Shown here piece by piece: positions 44,955 to 54,900 of a DNA stretch of 64,000 bases (its first letter is position 1; each line of letters starts with the position of its first letter). The position numbers were made by a program, and so were the translations under genes. Source of the stretch: Limimaricola sp. (GTDB lineage Bacteria > Pseudomonadota > Alphaproteobacteria > Rhodobacterales > Rhodobacteraceae); NCBI RefSeq assembly GCF_016125575.1, contig NZ_WGLM01000005.1, forward strand, positions 558,001 through 622,000, in the 5' to 3' direction. The notes beneath the pieces are model-generated. The model saw only the letters and a list, made by a program, of their open reading frames with translations. It was not told the DNA's origin and did not search any database.

Positions 44955-47129
44955 ATGCGCTGGCTGGCTATTTTATTGATATCCCTTCTGCCCTTGGCAG
45001 GTTTTGCACAAGACCGGCCAAACACCATCCTTGTGCTTGACGCTTCTGGTTCAATGTGGGGACAGGTTGATGGGGTCGCCAAGATCACCATCGCGCAAAA
45101 GGTCATCACGGACCTGCTGGCCACCCTCCCCGATGACCAAAATCTGGGCCTGACGGTTTATGGCGCCAATCGCCGTGGCGATTGCAGCGATATCCAGACG
45201 GTCATCCCGCCCGGGCCCGGGACGCGCGATGCCATCGCGGCAGCCATCGCCCGGGTCAAGCCGCTGGGCAAGACGCCGATGACCGACGCTGTCGTCGCTG
45301 CTGCAGAGGCGCTGCGCTATACCGAGGAAAAGGCGACTGTCATCCTCGTCTCCGATGGCGTCGAGACGTGCAATCCCGATCCCTGCGCGGCGGCCAAGCA
45401 CCTTGAAGAAACAGGGGTTGATATCACCGTTCACGTCGTGGGTTTCGATGTGGGCTCGGATGCCGAAGCGGTGCGCCAGATGAGCTGTATCGCCGAGAAT
45501 ACCGGTGGCCAGTTCCTGACCGCCGCGAACGCGGGCGAATTGACCCGGGCACTAAGCGAAGTATCCAAGGCCCCCGAGCCGCCGCCGCCCCCTGCAGAAA
45601 TCGCGGTGACACTGCGGGCGGTGGAGGGCGACGCCAATGGCGCCGAGATTACCGACCCCGTGAACTGGACGGTTACGGGCGAGGCCGGCCCCGTTCTATC
45701 GGACAAGCAGGAAAACCCGACCGCGCTCGACCTGCCAGAGGGGGCCTACACGCTGACCGCCTACCGCGTCTCGACCGAAACCGAGATGACGAAACAGGTC
45801 GTGGCGGTGCAGGGCGGCGATACGACCTTCACCGTGGTTTTCCCCGTGGCTTTGCCCAAGGCGCGGATCGTGGCGCCTGAAACCGCCCCGCGCGGCAGTA
45901 CCGTGTCGGTCGGCTGGGTCGGCCCGAACGAAGATTCCGACAACATCCAGATCGCGACGCCCGGCGGCAATTACATTGATTATGCCTATACCAGCAAGGG
46001 CAACCCGGTTGACCTGATCATGCCGGTCACGCCGGGCACCTACGAGTTCCGCTATGCCCTGCACGACCGCGACATCATCGCCACGAAATCGATCACGGTA
46101 ACGGATGCCGAGATCTCGTTGAGCGCCCCCGACAGCGTGGAGGCGGGCGCGACTGTTGATGTCGGCTGGACCGGGCCAAACCAGCCCTCCGACAACATCC
46201 AGATCGCCAAGCCGGGCGGCGATTACGCCGATTATGCCTATACCAGTGATGGCAACCCGGTAACCTTGCAGGTTCCTGTCGAGCCCGGCGACTACGAGCT
46301 GCGCTACAGCTTCCGCGACCGCCAGGTCGTGGCGACCCGACCGATTACCGTGACAGCGACCGAGATTGGCCTGACCGCGCCCGACAGCGCACCGATGGGC
46401 TCTACCATACAGGTCGGCTGGGCCGGGCCTGACGCGCCCTCCGACAACATCCAGATCGGCAAGCCGGGCGATCCGGGCTATCTCTTTTATGCCTACACAA
46501 GTTCGGGCAACCCGGTTTCGCTGCCGCTGCCCGCCGTGCCGGGCAGCTACGAGCTGCGCTACGTCTACCAGGACCGCGAGGTGGTCGCCACGCGACCGAT
46601 CACCGTGACCCAGGCGCCTGTGGGGCTGGATGCACCCGCAACGGCCGTCGCCGGGTCGACCATTACGGTCGGCTGGACCGGCCCCGACTCTGACGCCGAC
46701 AACATTCAGGTGGGGCCATTGGGCAGCACCGATTACGTCAACTACGTTTACACCAACCGGGGCAACCCCGCGAAACTGGTAATGCCAGCAACGCCGGGCG
46801 ATTACGAACTGCGCTACAGGTTCCGCGACCGCGAGACCATCTATCGCCAGCCGATCACAATTACGCCGGTGACAGCACAGGTCATCGCACCCCCGACAGC
46901 ACAGGCGGGAAGTGATGTCACCATCGGTTGGGACGGTCCGAACTACGATGGCGACTACATCGCAATCTCGGCGAAGGGCGATGATGGATACATCAACTTC
47001 ACCTATACCGGGTCGGACAACCCGCTGACGGTGCGTGCGCCCGACAGCGCGGGCGACTACGAGATCCGCTACATCATGGGTCAGGGCGACAAAGTGCTCG
47101 CCAGCATTCCGCTGACCGTGACACCCTGA
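44955..47129 (+). CDS. Secreted von Willebrand factor A protein with five tandem C-terminal repeats
   Basis: A 724-residue exported protein. A Sec signal peptide (LAILLISLLPLAGFAQ, residues 4-19) is followed by a VWA domain (about 22-205) with an intact MIDAS start DASGSMWG (Asp29, Ser31, Ser33) and LVSDGVETCNPDPC. A Pro-rich linker and one beta domain (about 215-300) lead to five consecutive repeats: 303-384, 385-468, 469-553, 554-638, 639-724. Each repeat has GW-GP near its start, DNIQI, YAYTS-GNP and Y-LRY...R. It probably binds a ligand or surface through metal at the MIDAS and the repeats. No partner gene is adjacent. The start codon abuts a terminator. Confidence 0.85.
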   Translation: MRWLAILLISLLPLAGFAQDRPNTILVLDASGSMWGQVDGVAKITIAQKVITDLLATLPDDQNLGLTVYGANRRGDCSDIQTVIPPGPGTRDAIAAAIARVKPLGKTPMTDAVVAAAEALRYTEEKATVILVSDGVETCNPDPCAAAKHLEETGVDITVHVVGFDVGSDAEAVRQMSCIAENTGGQFLTAANAGELTRALSEVSKAPEPPPPPAEIAVTLRAVEGDANGAEITDPVNWTVTGEAGPVLSDKQENPTALDLPEGAYTLTAYRVSTETEMTKQVVAVQGGDTTFTVVFPVALPKARIVAPETAPRGSTVSVGWVGPNEDSDNIQIATPGGNYIDYAYTSKGNPVDLIMPVTPGTYEFRYALHDRDIIATKSITVTDAEISLSAPDSVEAGATVDVGWTGPNQPSDNIQIAKPGGDYADYAYTSDGNPVTLQVPVEPGDYELRYSFRDRQVVATRPITVTATEIGLTAPDSAPMGSTIQVGWAGPDAPSDNIQIGKPGDPGYLFYAYTSSGNPVSLPLPAVPGSYELRYVYQDREVVATRPITVTQAPVGLDAPATAVAGSTITVGWTGPDSDADNIQVGPLGSTDYVNYVYTNRGNPAKLVMPATPGDYELRYRFRDRETIYRQPITITPVTAQVIAPPTAQAGSDVTIGWDGPNYDGDYIAISAKGDDGYINFTYTGSDNPLTVRAPDSAGDYEIRYIMGQGDKVLASIPLTVTP
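45861..47126 (+). repeat. Five tandem coding repeats of 246-258 bases in the VWA gene
   Basis: Units start at 45861, 46107, 46359, 46614 and 46869. Protein identity between units is highest among the first three (for example RPITVT and SDNIQI) and falls towards the fifth. Lengths of 82, 84, 85, 85 and 86 residues point to a domain of fixed size, likely an Ig-like or other beta-sandwich fold. Confidence 0.85.
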
Positions 47130-47144
47130 CGCCCTGATGCCGCG

Positions 47145-48539
47145 TCAGAAGTGGATGGCGCGGCCGTAGGCGTCCAACACCGATTCGTGCATCATCTCGC
47201 TCAGCGTCGGGTGCGGGAAGACGGTGGCCATCAGGTCTTCTTCGGTCGTTTCCAGCTGGCGTCCGACGACGTAGCCCTGGATCAATTCTGTCACCTCGGC
47301 GCCGACCATGTGCGCGCCCAGAAGCTCACCCGTCTTGGCGTCGAAAACGGTCTTGATCATCCCCTCGGGTTCGCCCAGCGCAATGGCCTTGCCGTTGCCG
47401 ATGAAGGGGAAGCGGCCGACCTTGATGTCAAAGCCGGCTTCTTTCGCCTTGGCCTCGGTCAGGCCGACGCTGGCGACTTGCGGCTGGCAATAGGTGCAGC
47501 CGGCGATCGAGCCGGGCTTGATCGGGTGGGCATGTTTGCCCGCGATCAGTTCTGCCACCATCACGCCTTCATGGCTTGCCTTGTGGGCCAGCCACGGCGC
47601 GCCGGCGATGTCGCCGATGGCATAAAGCCCCTCGACACCGGTGCGGCAGAATTCGTCCGTCACCACATGGGTGCGGTCGATCTTCACGCCCGCCTCTTCC
47701 AGCCCGAGGTTTTCCACGTTGCCGACGATGCCGACGGCGGAAATCACCGTGTCGAAATCCTGGGTCGTCACCTTGCCGTTCTGTTCGATATGCGCGGTGA
47801 CCTTGCCCTTCTGGCGGTCGAGTTTCTTGACGCCGGCCTTTTCGAGAATGGTCATGCCCTGCTTGACGAACTGCTTCTTGGCAAAGGCGCTGATCTCGGC
47901 ATCTTCTACCGGCAGGATCCGGTCCATCACCTCGACCACGGTCGTCTTGGCGCCCAGCGTGTTGAAGAAGCTGGCAAACTCGATCCCGATTGCACCCGAA
48001 CCGATGACCAGCAGGTCCTTCGGCATCCGCTTGGGCACCAGCGCGTCCTTGTAGGTCCAGACGAGGTCGTGATCGGCTTCCAGCCCCGGCAGTTCGCGGG
48101 CGCGCGCACCGGTCGCCACCACGATGGCCGGCGCGGTCAGGTCTTCGGTGCCCTTGTCAGTTGTGACTGTGACCTTGCCTTTGCCCGCCAGTTTCGCGGT
48201 GCCCATGATCGTGGTGACCTTGTTCTTCTTGAACAGGTGGCCGATCCCGCCCGACAGCTGCTTGGCCACACCGCGCGAGCGCTTGACGACCGCGTCGAGA
48301 TCATAGCTGACGCCATCTGCCTTCAGCCCGAACTCCTTGGCACGGTGCATCAGGTGAAACACCTCGGCCGAGCGCAGCATCGCCTTGGTCGGGATGCAGC
48401 CCCAGTTCAGGCAGATGCCGCCCAGATGCTCGCGCTCGACGCAGGCCACGTTCAAGCCCAGTTGCGCGCCCCGGATCGCAGCGACATAGCCGCCCGGGCC
48501 AGCGCCAATCACGATCATGTCAAAGTTCCTGGCGGCCAT
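47145..48539 (-). CDS. lpdA: Dihydrolipoamide dehydrogenase (E3)
   Basis: A 464-residue FAD disulfide reductase reoxidising the lipoyl groups of 2-oxo acid dehydrogenase complexes. FAD-binding IVIGAGPGGYVAAIRGAQLG (residues about 9-28), redox disulfide GGICLNWGCIPTK, NAD-binding VIGSGAIGIEFASFF and the C-terminal catalytic HPTLSEMMHE are all intact. GGAGGAAC precedes the ATG. It is 21 kb from pdhABC, yet its upstream region carries nearly the same 17-base motif as pdhA at the same distance. It may also serve the 2-oxoglutarate and branched-chain complexes. Confidence 0.96.
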   Translation of the reverse strand: MAARNFDMIVIGAGPGGYVAAIRGAQLGLNVACVEREHLGGICLNWGCIPTKAMLRSAEVFHLMHRAKEFGLKADGVSYDLDAVVKRSRGVAKQLSGGIGHLFKKNKVTTIMGTAKLAGKGKVTVTTDKGTEDLTAPAIVVATGARARELPGLEADHDLVWTYKDALVPKRMPKDLLVIGSGAIGIEFASFFNTLGAKTTVVEVMDRILPVEDAEISAFAKKQFVKQGMTILEKAGVKKLDRQKGKVTAHIEQNGKVTTQDFDTVISAVGIVGNVENLGLEEAGVKIDRTHVVTDEFCRTGVEGLYAIGDIAGAPWLAHKASHEGVMVAELIAGKHAHPIKPGSIAGCTYCQPQVASVGLTEAKAKEAGFDIKVGRFPFIGNGKAIALGEPEGMIKTVFDAKTGELLGAHMVGAEVTELIQGYVVGRQLETTEEDLMATVFPHPTLSEMMHESVLDAYGRAIHF

Positions 48540-48562
48540 CAGCGTTCCTCCGAATGCAAAAT

Positions 48563-48579
48563 TAGTTTGGTATTAAACC
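48563..48579 (-). promoter_or_regulatory. Candidate operator before lpdA, shared with pdhA
   Basis: On the lpdA strand GGTTTAATACCAAACTA; 15 of 17 bases agree with the pdhA site. Within it GTTTA-ATAC-CAAAC is a near-perfect dyad, and TTGGT-ATTAA-ACCAA (48567-48581, plus strand) is a perfect one. It ends 23 bases before the lpdA ATG. Confidence 0.6.
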
Positions 48580-48581
48580 AA

Positions 48582-48851
48582 TTTCTCCACGACCGCCAGT
48601 GACCTGCGCGCATGGCTGCCCGCGCCGGGCTGCATGGACCTGGACCTGTGAGAGGCAGTGCTTTCACGCACCGAAATCCCGCTTGGCCCGCCGGAATTGC
48701 CCGCCTTGCGGCCGCCGCCACGGTGACCCCGGACTACACCCCGGCGACCGGCGCCGTGGTATCAGGCCGCGGTTTGTGATGGCTCATCCCTTCATTCGGC
48801 ATGCCCCAGCGACAGCCCGGGCACCAAAGCCCGACGAAGGTTCAAGACGGA
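48582..48851. other. Intergenic region upstream of lpdA with no recognised gene
   Basis: About 270 GC-rich bases between the lpdA operator and the end of the DUF924 gene. Reading frames exist on both strands but have poor composition (Arg/Pro/Cys-rich) and no ribosome-binding sites. I find no tRNA, SRP-RNA or tmRNA signature. It should contain the lpdA promoter; the rest is unexplained. Confidence 0.5.
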
Positions 48852-49430
48852 TCAGGCCGTCGCGGTTTCCAGCGCACGCAACGTCGCGCCATAACCGCCG
48901 TCGCGCAGCCAAGCCGCCTCTTCGGGCGTATTGACACGACCAAGCGCCGCGTTGCGCGTTGGGAAGCGGCCGAAACGGCGGATGACATCGCGATGGGCGC
49001 GGGCATGCAGGCGGTTGTTCTCGCCGGTTTCCGGCATGCGGGCGCAAAACAGGCGCACCGCGCGGTCCTGATCGGTCAGCGTCTCGGAATGCATCAGCGG
49101 CATGTAGAAGAACTGCCGCGCGGGTTCGTGAATCATAAGATCCCAATCATGATCGATCGCGGCCTTGGCCGCCGCACGCGCCACCGCGTCGGAGGCAAAG
49201 GATTTGCCGGTGTCGCGGAACATGTTGCGGGGAAACTGGTCGGTCAGGATGAGGTAGGCCAGTGCACCGCCGGGATAGGTCAGCCACAGACCGAAGGCAC
49301 CCTCCATCATCTCGTCCCAACTGGCTGCAAACCGGGCGCGGACCTCGTTATCGAGCGCCTCGCCCGCTGCGTACCACCCCGCAGGCCCGACCTCGTCGAG
49401 CCAGAATTGCAGGACCGTATCCGGCGTCAT
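48852..49430 (-). CDS. DUF924 family protein
   Basis: A 192-residue soluble protein of the DUF924 family. Conserved parts are VLQFWLDEVGPAGWY (residues about 6-20), LAYLILTDQFPRNMFRDTG, IHEPARQFFYMPLMHSE and a C-terminal HRDVIRRFGRFPTRNAALGR. The family fold is helical, of the TPR-like type; function is unknown. GAGGGG lies before the ATG at 49430. It stands on the same strand as lpdA but 313 bases upstream, so probably a separate unit. Confidence 0.9.
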   Translation of the reverse strand: MTPDTVLQFWLDEVGPAGWYAAGEALDNEVRARFAASWDEMMEGAFGLWLTYPGGALAYLILTDQFPRNMFRDTGKSFASDAVARAAAKAAIDHDWDLMIHEPARQFFYMPLMHSETLTDQDRAVRLFCARMPETGENNRLHARAHRDVIRRFGRFPTRNAALGRVNTPEEAAWLRDGGYGATLRALETATA

Positions 49431-49533
49431 TTTTCCCCTCCCCCTGACTTGCGCAGGTCGCCCGTGCCCCCGTCACGGATTCGTTATCCCAAGACCTCGC
49501 AGATCGTCAGCCATCACGCAACCGCCAGCGTGG

Positions 49534-50799
49534 TCAGGCCGCCGTCGCCGGCTGATCGGCGTGCTCGGACTGCACCTTTGCCTCCTGCAACATCTCGGCA
49601 GCGACCGGCGTTGCGCCCGAGCCGATCGGCACGAAAGGCACCGTGTCGGGGCCGTGGCCGCGCGATTTGCGCCGCGTCATCCGCCAGGCACCATAGCCCG
49701 CCTGCCCCAGCATCAACGCCGCGATGAACACCCAGTATCCCGCGTTGCCCACGTGATCCATCAGGTAGCCCAGCGCCAGCGGCCCGGCGATGGCGCCCAG
49801 CCCGTTGATGAACAGCAACCCGCCCGAGGCGGCGGCCATGTCCTCGCGTTCGAGGTAGTCGTTGGCATAGGCGATCAGCAGCGCGTAAAGCGGGTTCGAG
49901 GTGCCGCCCATCACCCCCGCGCTGACAAGGATCAGCGCGTAGTTGCCCTGCCCGAAGAACGAGATCAGCGCGCCCAACCCGCCCAGCGCGCCCAGACCGA
50001 TGATCAAAAGGCGCCGGTCCATCCGATCCGAGAGCCAGCCGATCGGATACTGCGCAACAAGCGCGGTGACATAGATCGTCGAGACGAAGATCGAGATCTG
50101 CGAAATATCCAGCCCCGCGCGGGTGCCATAGACCGCCGACATCCCGAACTGGGCCGAGAACACGCCGCCCAGCAGGAACATGCCCATGCAGGCCAGCGGC
50201 GATGCCTCGATCAGCCGCCGGATCGGCAACGGGCGGGTGCTGGCAAAGGCGGGCGTCGGCCTAACCGACAGCAGGATCGGCGCGAAGGCCATGCTGACAA
50301 GGATCGACGGGATGATGAACAGGACATATCCACCGATATCGCCCAGCGTCAGGATATACTGCGCAGTGACGATCCCTGCCATCTGCACGATCAGGTAGAA
50401 CGACAGCGCCTTGCCCCGAATCTCGTTCGTGGTGGACGAGTTCAGCCAGCTTTCGGCGGTGATGTAGACGCCGCAGAAGCAGAACCCGATCAGAATCCGC
50501 CCGATCGTCCATGCCCAGGGCGTCACCAGAGCGGGATACATGATCAGCACCGCCGAGATGGTCGAGCCGAGCGCCGCAAAAACCCGCACGTGGCCGACGC
50601 GCCGGATCATTTCGGGGGTCAGCCGTGAACCGCCGAGAAAGCCCAGAAAATAGCCCGACATCACGATGGACATTTCCAGCGTGCTGAAATGCTCCATCCC
50701 GCCCCGCACACCCAGAAGGGTGCCCTGCAGACCGTTGCCGATCATCAGCATGTAAAGGCCCAGAAACAGGGCCCAAGAGCCGCTCAGCACTTGAAACAT
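49534..50799 (-). CDS. Major facilitator superfamily transporter
   Basis: A 421-residue membrane protein with twelve hydrophobic segments. The N-terminal half has MIGNGLQGTLLGVRGGMEHF and ITAESWLNSSTTNEIRGKAL, a pattern of the YcaD-like branch of MFS proteins; the central loop is short and GWLSDRMDRRLLIIGLGA is the repeat-motif-A analogue (GxLxDRxGRR) of the second half. Substrate unknown. GAGGACCC precedes the ATG. It lies 103 bases from queA on the same strand, downstream of it. Confidence 0.9.
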   Translation of the reverse strand: MFQVLSGSWALFLGLYMLMIGNGLQGTLLGVRGGMEHFSTLEMSIVMSGYFLGFLGGSRLTPEMIRRVGHVRVFAALGSTISAVLIMYPALVTPWAWTIGRILIGFCFCGVYITAESWLNSSTTNEIRGKALSFYLIVQMAGIVTAQYILTLGDIGGYVLFIIPSILVSMAFAPILLSVRPTPAFASTRPLPIRRLIEASPLACMGMFLLGGVFSAQFGMSAVYGTRAGLDISQISIFVSTIYVTALVAQYPIGWLSDRMDRRLLIIGLGALGGLGALISFFGQGNYALILVSAGVMGGTSNPLYALLIAYANDYLEREDMAAASGGLLFINGLGAIAGPLALGYLMDHVGNAGYWVFIAALMLGQAGYGAWRMTRRKSRGHGPDTVPFVPIGSGATPVAAEMLQEAKVQSEHADQPATAA

Positions 50800-50901
50800 T
50801 CGCCGGGTCCTCTGCCTGGGTTCAGTGCCACCCTATGGCGAAAGTGCCCGGACCGCACGGCCCGAACGACCGCGGAACGGCGGAAAACGTCCTACCGCCC
50901 G

Positions 50902-51951
50902 TTACTTCGGCAACAGCAACGACGCATCCCCATAGCTGAAGAAGCGGTAGCCCTCGGCAATGGCATGGGCATAGATCGCGCGGATGCGATCCACGCCCAT
51001 CAGCGCCGAGACCAGCATCATCAGTGTCGATTTCGGCAGGTGGAAATTGGTCATCAGCCCGTCGGCGACGCGAAACCGGAAACCGGGGCGGATGAAGATA
51101 TCCGTCTCGCCCACCCAAGGTGCAATTCCTGCGTCGGTCGCGGCACTTTCGATCAGCCGCAGCGCCGTGGTGCCCACCGGGATGATCCGCCCGCCGGCGG
51201 CGCGGGTCGCGGCGATTTCGGCCGCCGCACGTTCGGTCACCTCGCCCCATTCGGCGTGCATCTTGTGCTGGGCGATGTCGTCGACCTTCACCGGCAGGAA
51301 AGTGCCCGCGCCCACGTGCAGCGTCACATGGGTAAACTGCACGCCACGCGCCTCCAGCGCCGCCATCAGCCGTTCATCAAAGTGAAGCGAGGCGGTGGGG
51401 GCCGCGACCGCGCCCGGACGGCGCGCCCAGAGGGTCTGATAGTCCTGCTTGTCGGCCTCGTCGGCAGGGCGGCGCGCGGCGATGTAGGGCGGCAGTGGCA
51501 TCTGCCCCGCCTCGGCAAGCGCGGCATCGAAATCCTCGCCCTTGAGGTTGAAGCGCAACAGGCCCTGCCCCTCGTCGCGCCCCTCCAGCACCGCCGACAG
51601 GCGCGGCGAGAATTCCACCACCTCGCCCTCGGCCAGCTTGCGCAACGGCTTGATCAGCGCGCTCCATGTGCCGTCGGCGCGCGGCTCCAGCAGCGTCACC
51701 TCGATCCTGGCGGTGCCCGTCCCGTCCTTGCCGGGCCGGTGGCGCACCCCGTTCAGACGCGCCGGGATCACCTTGGTGTCATTCAGGATCAACCGGTCGC
51801 CGGGGGCGAGAATATCGGCAAGATCCATCACCCCGCGGTCCGCGATGCTGTCGCCCTGCGCCACCAACATGCGCGCCGACGAACGCGGGCGCGCGGGCCG
51901 CGTCGCAATACGGTCCTCGGGGAGGTCAAAATCGAAATCGGTCAGTTTCAT
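50902..51951 (-). CDS. queA: S-adenosylmethionine:tRNA ribosyltransferase-isomerase
   Basis: A 349-residue enzyme that adds the epoxycyclopentane-diol ring to preQ1 in tRNA, the penultimate step of queuosine synthesis. Signatures: [20 protein letters not shown] (residues about 6-25), [42 protein letters not shown] and [16 protein letters not shown]. Length is usual. It begins seven bases after the AsmA-like gene ends, so the two are probably cotranscribed, with only a weak ribosome-binding site. tgt is not in the window. Confidence 0.96.
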   Translation of the reverse strand: MKLTDFDFDLPEDRIATRPARPRSSARMLVAQGDSIADRGVMDLADILAPGDRLILNDTKVIPARLNGVRHRPGKDGTGTARIEVTLLEPRADGTWSALIKPLRKLAEGEVVEFSPRLSAVLEGRDEGQGLLRFNLKGEDFDAALAEAGQMPLPPYIAARRPADEADKQDYQTLWARRPGAVAAPTASLHFDERLMAALEARGVQFTHVTLHVGAGTFLPVKVDDIAQHKMHAEWGEVTERAAAEIAATRAAGGRIIPVGTTALRLIESAATDAGIAPWVGETDIFIRPGFRFRVADGLMTNFHLPKSTLMMLVSALMGVDRIRAIYAHAIAEGYRFFSYGDASLLLPK

Positions 51952-51958
51952 GGGTCTG

Positions 51959-54900
51959 CTATTGCGGCGCCGGTTGCGGCGCTTGTGTACCGGGCGGCGG
52001 CGCCTGACGGAAGATGTCGCGGAAGATGCCCGGCGTCAGGACCGAGAGCGGGTTGACGGTGATCTTCGGTTGCGCCGGCGGCCCCTGCATCCGGTAGTTG
52101 ATGCCGATCAGCCCCTCGCCACGGCGCGAGATGATCGCGCCAATGGCGTTGAAGATGTAGAAGGGCGAGACAACGCCCTGAAAGTCCATCATCCCGTCTC
52201 CCGTCGTGTAGGTCCCGTCCAGCGAGATACCCAGCCCCGGCCCGATGGCACTGGCGCGCTCGACAATGATCGCGTCCTGGGTCAGCCGAAAGGTGGCCTG
52301 CACGTCGTTGAAGACAAGGCCCTGCCCGCCCATCTGCTGCAGCAGGCCAATCACGCTGACCGCATCAAGAAGCGAGGCCAGCGCCGGCGCATCACGCACT
52401 TTCAGGTCCGCCGCCGTCATGGTGCCGTCAAAACCGGTTCCGCCGGAGGCCGGGGTCAGCGTCATCTCGAACGCGCCGCCGCGCGCGCTCTTGAGCAGGC
52501 CCGCATCCTGAAACACGCCGCCCGCATCCTGAGAGGTAATCCGCACGGCCAGCCGTCCGCCCTCGGGCAGAACCGTGCCGCGTAGCGCGGTGCCACCGTT
52601 AAGCGCGGCGGTGAACGTGCCCGACAGGCCGCCATTCTGGGTAAAGTTGCCGTCAAAACCGGTCAGATCCAGACCGGGCGCGATCTGCAGCCGGTCAAGC
52701 TGCAGGTGCAGCGGCCCGCCCGAAGAAGCGGCGCCGCCGATTGCAGCTTTTTGCAGGTTCATTTGCCCGCCCGAGACGTCAATACGTGGCGCACTTGCCG
52801 CTCCGCGCCCCGTCAACGTGATCGGCGCATCAAGCCAGCCGCCGGCCTGAACACGCGAAAAGACCGCCCGGTCCAGCCCCCCGCCCGGCAGAAGCGAGAT
52901 CGCGCCCTGCGCCCGCAGCCCCGGCGCGTCGAGGCTCAGACGATCGATACGTGGCTGAGCGCCAAGAATGCCTGCCACCTCGAACTTGGCCGGCGTCGCA
53001 GCCGGTTTCGACCAGCCCAGCGGCGCGACCGCCAGCCGCACGCCGCTCAAGGTCGACGACAAGGTGAAGGACGGCGCCTTTTCCGCAGCGAAATCGACCG
53101 TCAGCGCCCCTGTACCGGTGCCGCTGACCATGCCCGCAGGCAGGCCGATGGCCATTTCATCCAAGGCGCGCGGCGAAATCTCGACATCGGCAGTCAACAC
53201 GCTCTTGCCGCCGGTGTCGGGGCCAAGTGGCTGAACAAAGGCCCCCCGCAACGGCACCTGCCCCAGTTGCGCCGCCCCGCTGATGCGCAATTCGTCGCGC
53301 GTGACATGCACATCCAGCGCGCTGGCGCGCAGGACCTTGCCCGGAACCAGAACGTTGCTGGTCACATCCGACAACGTGGCGGCCATGTCGAAGCCGATCT
53401 CGTCAGGCTGCGCATGTTCCTTGAGCGGAAAATCAAGCGTACCGTCGACGGTTGCACGCCCGTCGGCAAGCGTGACAGACTGATGCGCCTTGGTCAGGAA
53501 ATGAAACGGCGGCATGTCCAGCACTGAAAGCGCCGCTGTGATCGTTCCGCTGGTGCGCAGGTGCACCGTCGCGGGTGGGTCGTGCCGATACATGTCGGGG
53601 ATCTCGAATGTCGATCCGGCAAGGTCCAGCGCGCCACCCTGGGGCGCCAAGACCTCGCCTTGATCCAGCCGCAGGCTGAAGCCTTGCCCCTGGAAGGCCG
53701 CCCAGCCTGCCCCGCCGGTGATCGGCGGCAGCGTCTTGACGTAACGCACCTCGGCCCCGGTGAAATCGAACCCTGCGGCAAAGACAGGCGCGGCCCCCGG
53801 GCGCAACCGCAGCCCCGCCGTCAACCGGGTGATGGTGCCACCAAGGATATTCTCGTCGAACCAGCGCCGGGTCGGCGGGCGCAGTCCAGGGGGCCAGAAC
53901 GCCATGATCCGCGTCGTCTGCAGATCCGAAGCCGACAGGTCCACTGCCGCGCGCCAGCCGTCGCTGCCCGCGCTGATCCGCGCCCGGCCCGCAAGGTGGC
54001 CGCCGGCATCATCCACGGTGAACTGGCCCACCTCCAGTGTCAGCGGATCGAGCCGCAGACGCACGTCGACAGAGGCCGCATCGAATTTCAGCGGCGCGGG
54101 ATAGAGCTGGTCGGGGTTCAGCACGATATCGCTGAACTCGAACTGGCCCAGCAGGGTCTGCGGCAGGCCGCTGCCCATGTCGCGCAGCGAAGCGCGGCCC
54201 TGCGCGGCAAGGCTGCCCCAGCTCGATTGCAGGCTGACCTCGTCGAACTGCACAACGTTCGCCTTGGGATCGAAGGTAAGATAAGCGCGTGCGCCCTGAA
54301 AACGGATCGGGCGCGCGGCCGGCGTCGGCTGGATCGCGCCCGCGCCCATCTGCAGCGCCGCGCTGAGCGGGCCAAGCTGACCGCCGGCATCAAGTTGGCC
54401 GCGCATCACCGCCGAGATCGGCGCATCAACGACGCCCAGCCAGCTGAGCGCGGCCGATTGGGTGGCAAGATCGGCCGCGGTCGCCTGGGTCAGGGTCAGC
54501 GCGAAATCGGCAGCACGGCTGCCGCGCGGGCTGTCATAGGTCAGTCCCGCGGTGGTCGCGAAATCGCGCCCTGACAGCAGCGAAAGCTGCGCCTCCAGAT
54601 GCGTTCTGGCCGCACCAAGGCGCAGATCCACCGTACCGCCATCCACCGTCCAGCTACGCCCCGCGCGGGCATCCTCGTAATTCACGATCAGCCCGTCCAC
54701 GCTGATCGTCGACAGTGCCTCCAGTTCAGGCCGTTCCAGCACCTGGTCCACCTGGTCGAGAAGGGCGGCAAAGTTTGGCGCCTGCCGGACAGCAGTGGCT
54801 TGGGTGTCGAAGGCCACCGCGACGCTGCCGTCGGCATTGCGCCGAAGCTTGATCTGCGGGCCCGACAGGCGCAGCTTCTGCATCAGCAGCGTGTGGCGGA

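Noticed and set aside
48563-48581. Reading the lpdA palindrome as an E. coli-type PdhR box
   Set aside because: PdhR sites have ATTGGT and ACCAAT separated by three bases; here the half sites are five apart, and no PdhR gene is seen. Kept only as an unnamed operator.
48599-48934. A 111-residue plus-strand frame upstream of lpdA
   Set aside because: Arg/Pro/Cys-rich, no ribosome-binding site, overlaps the DUF924 gene; no sign of coding.
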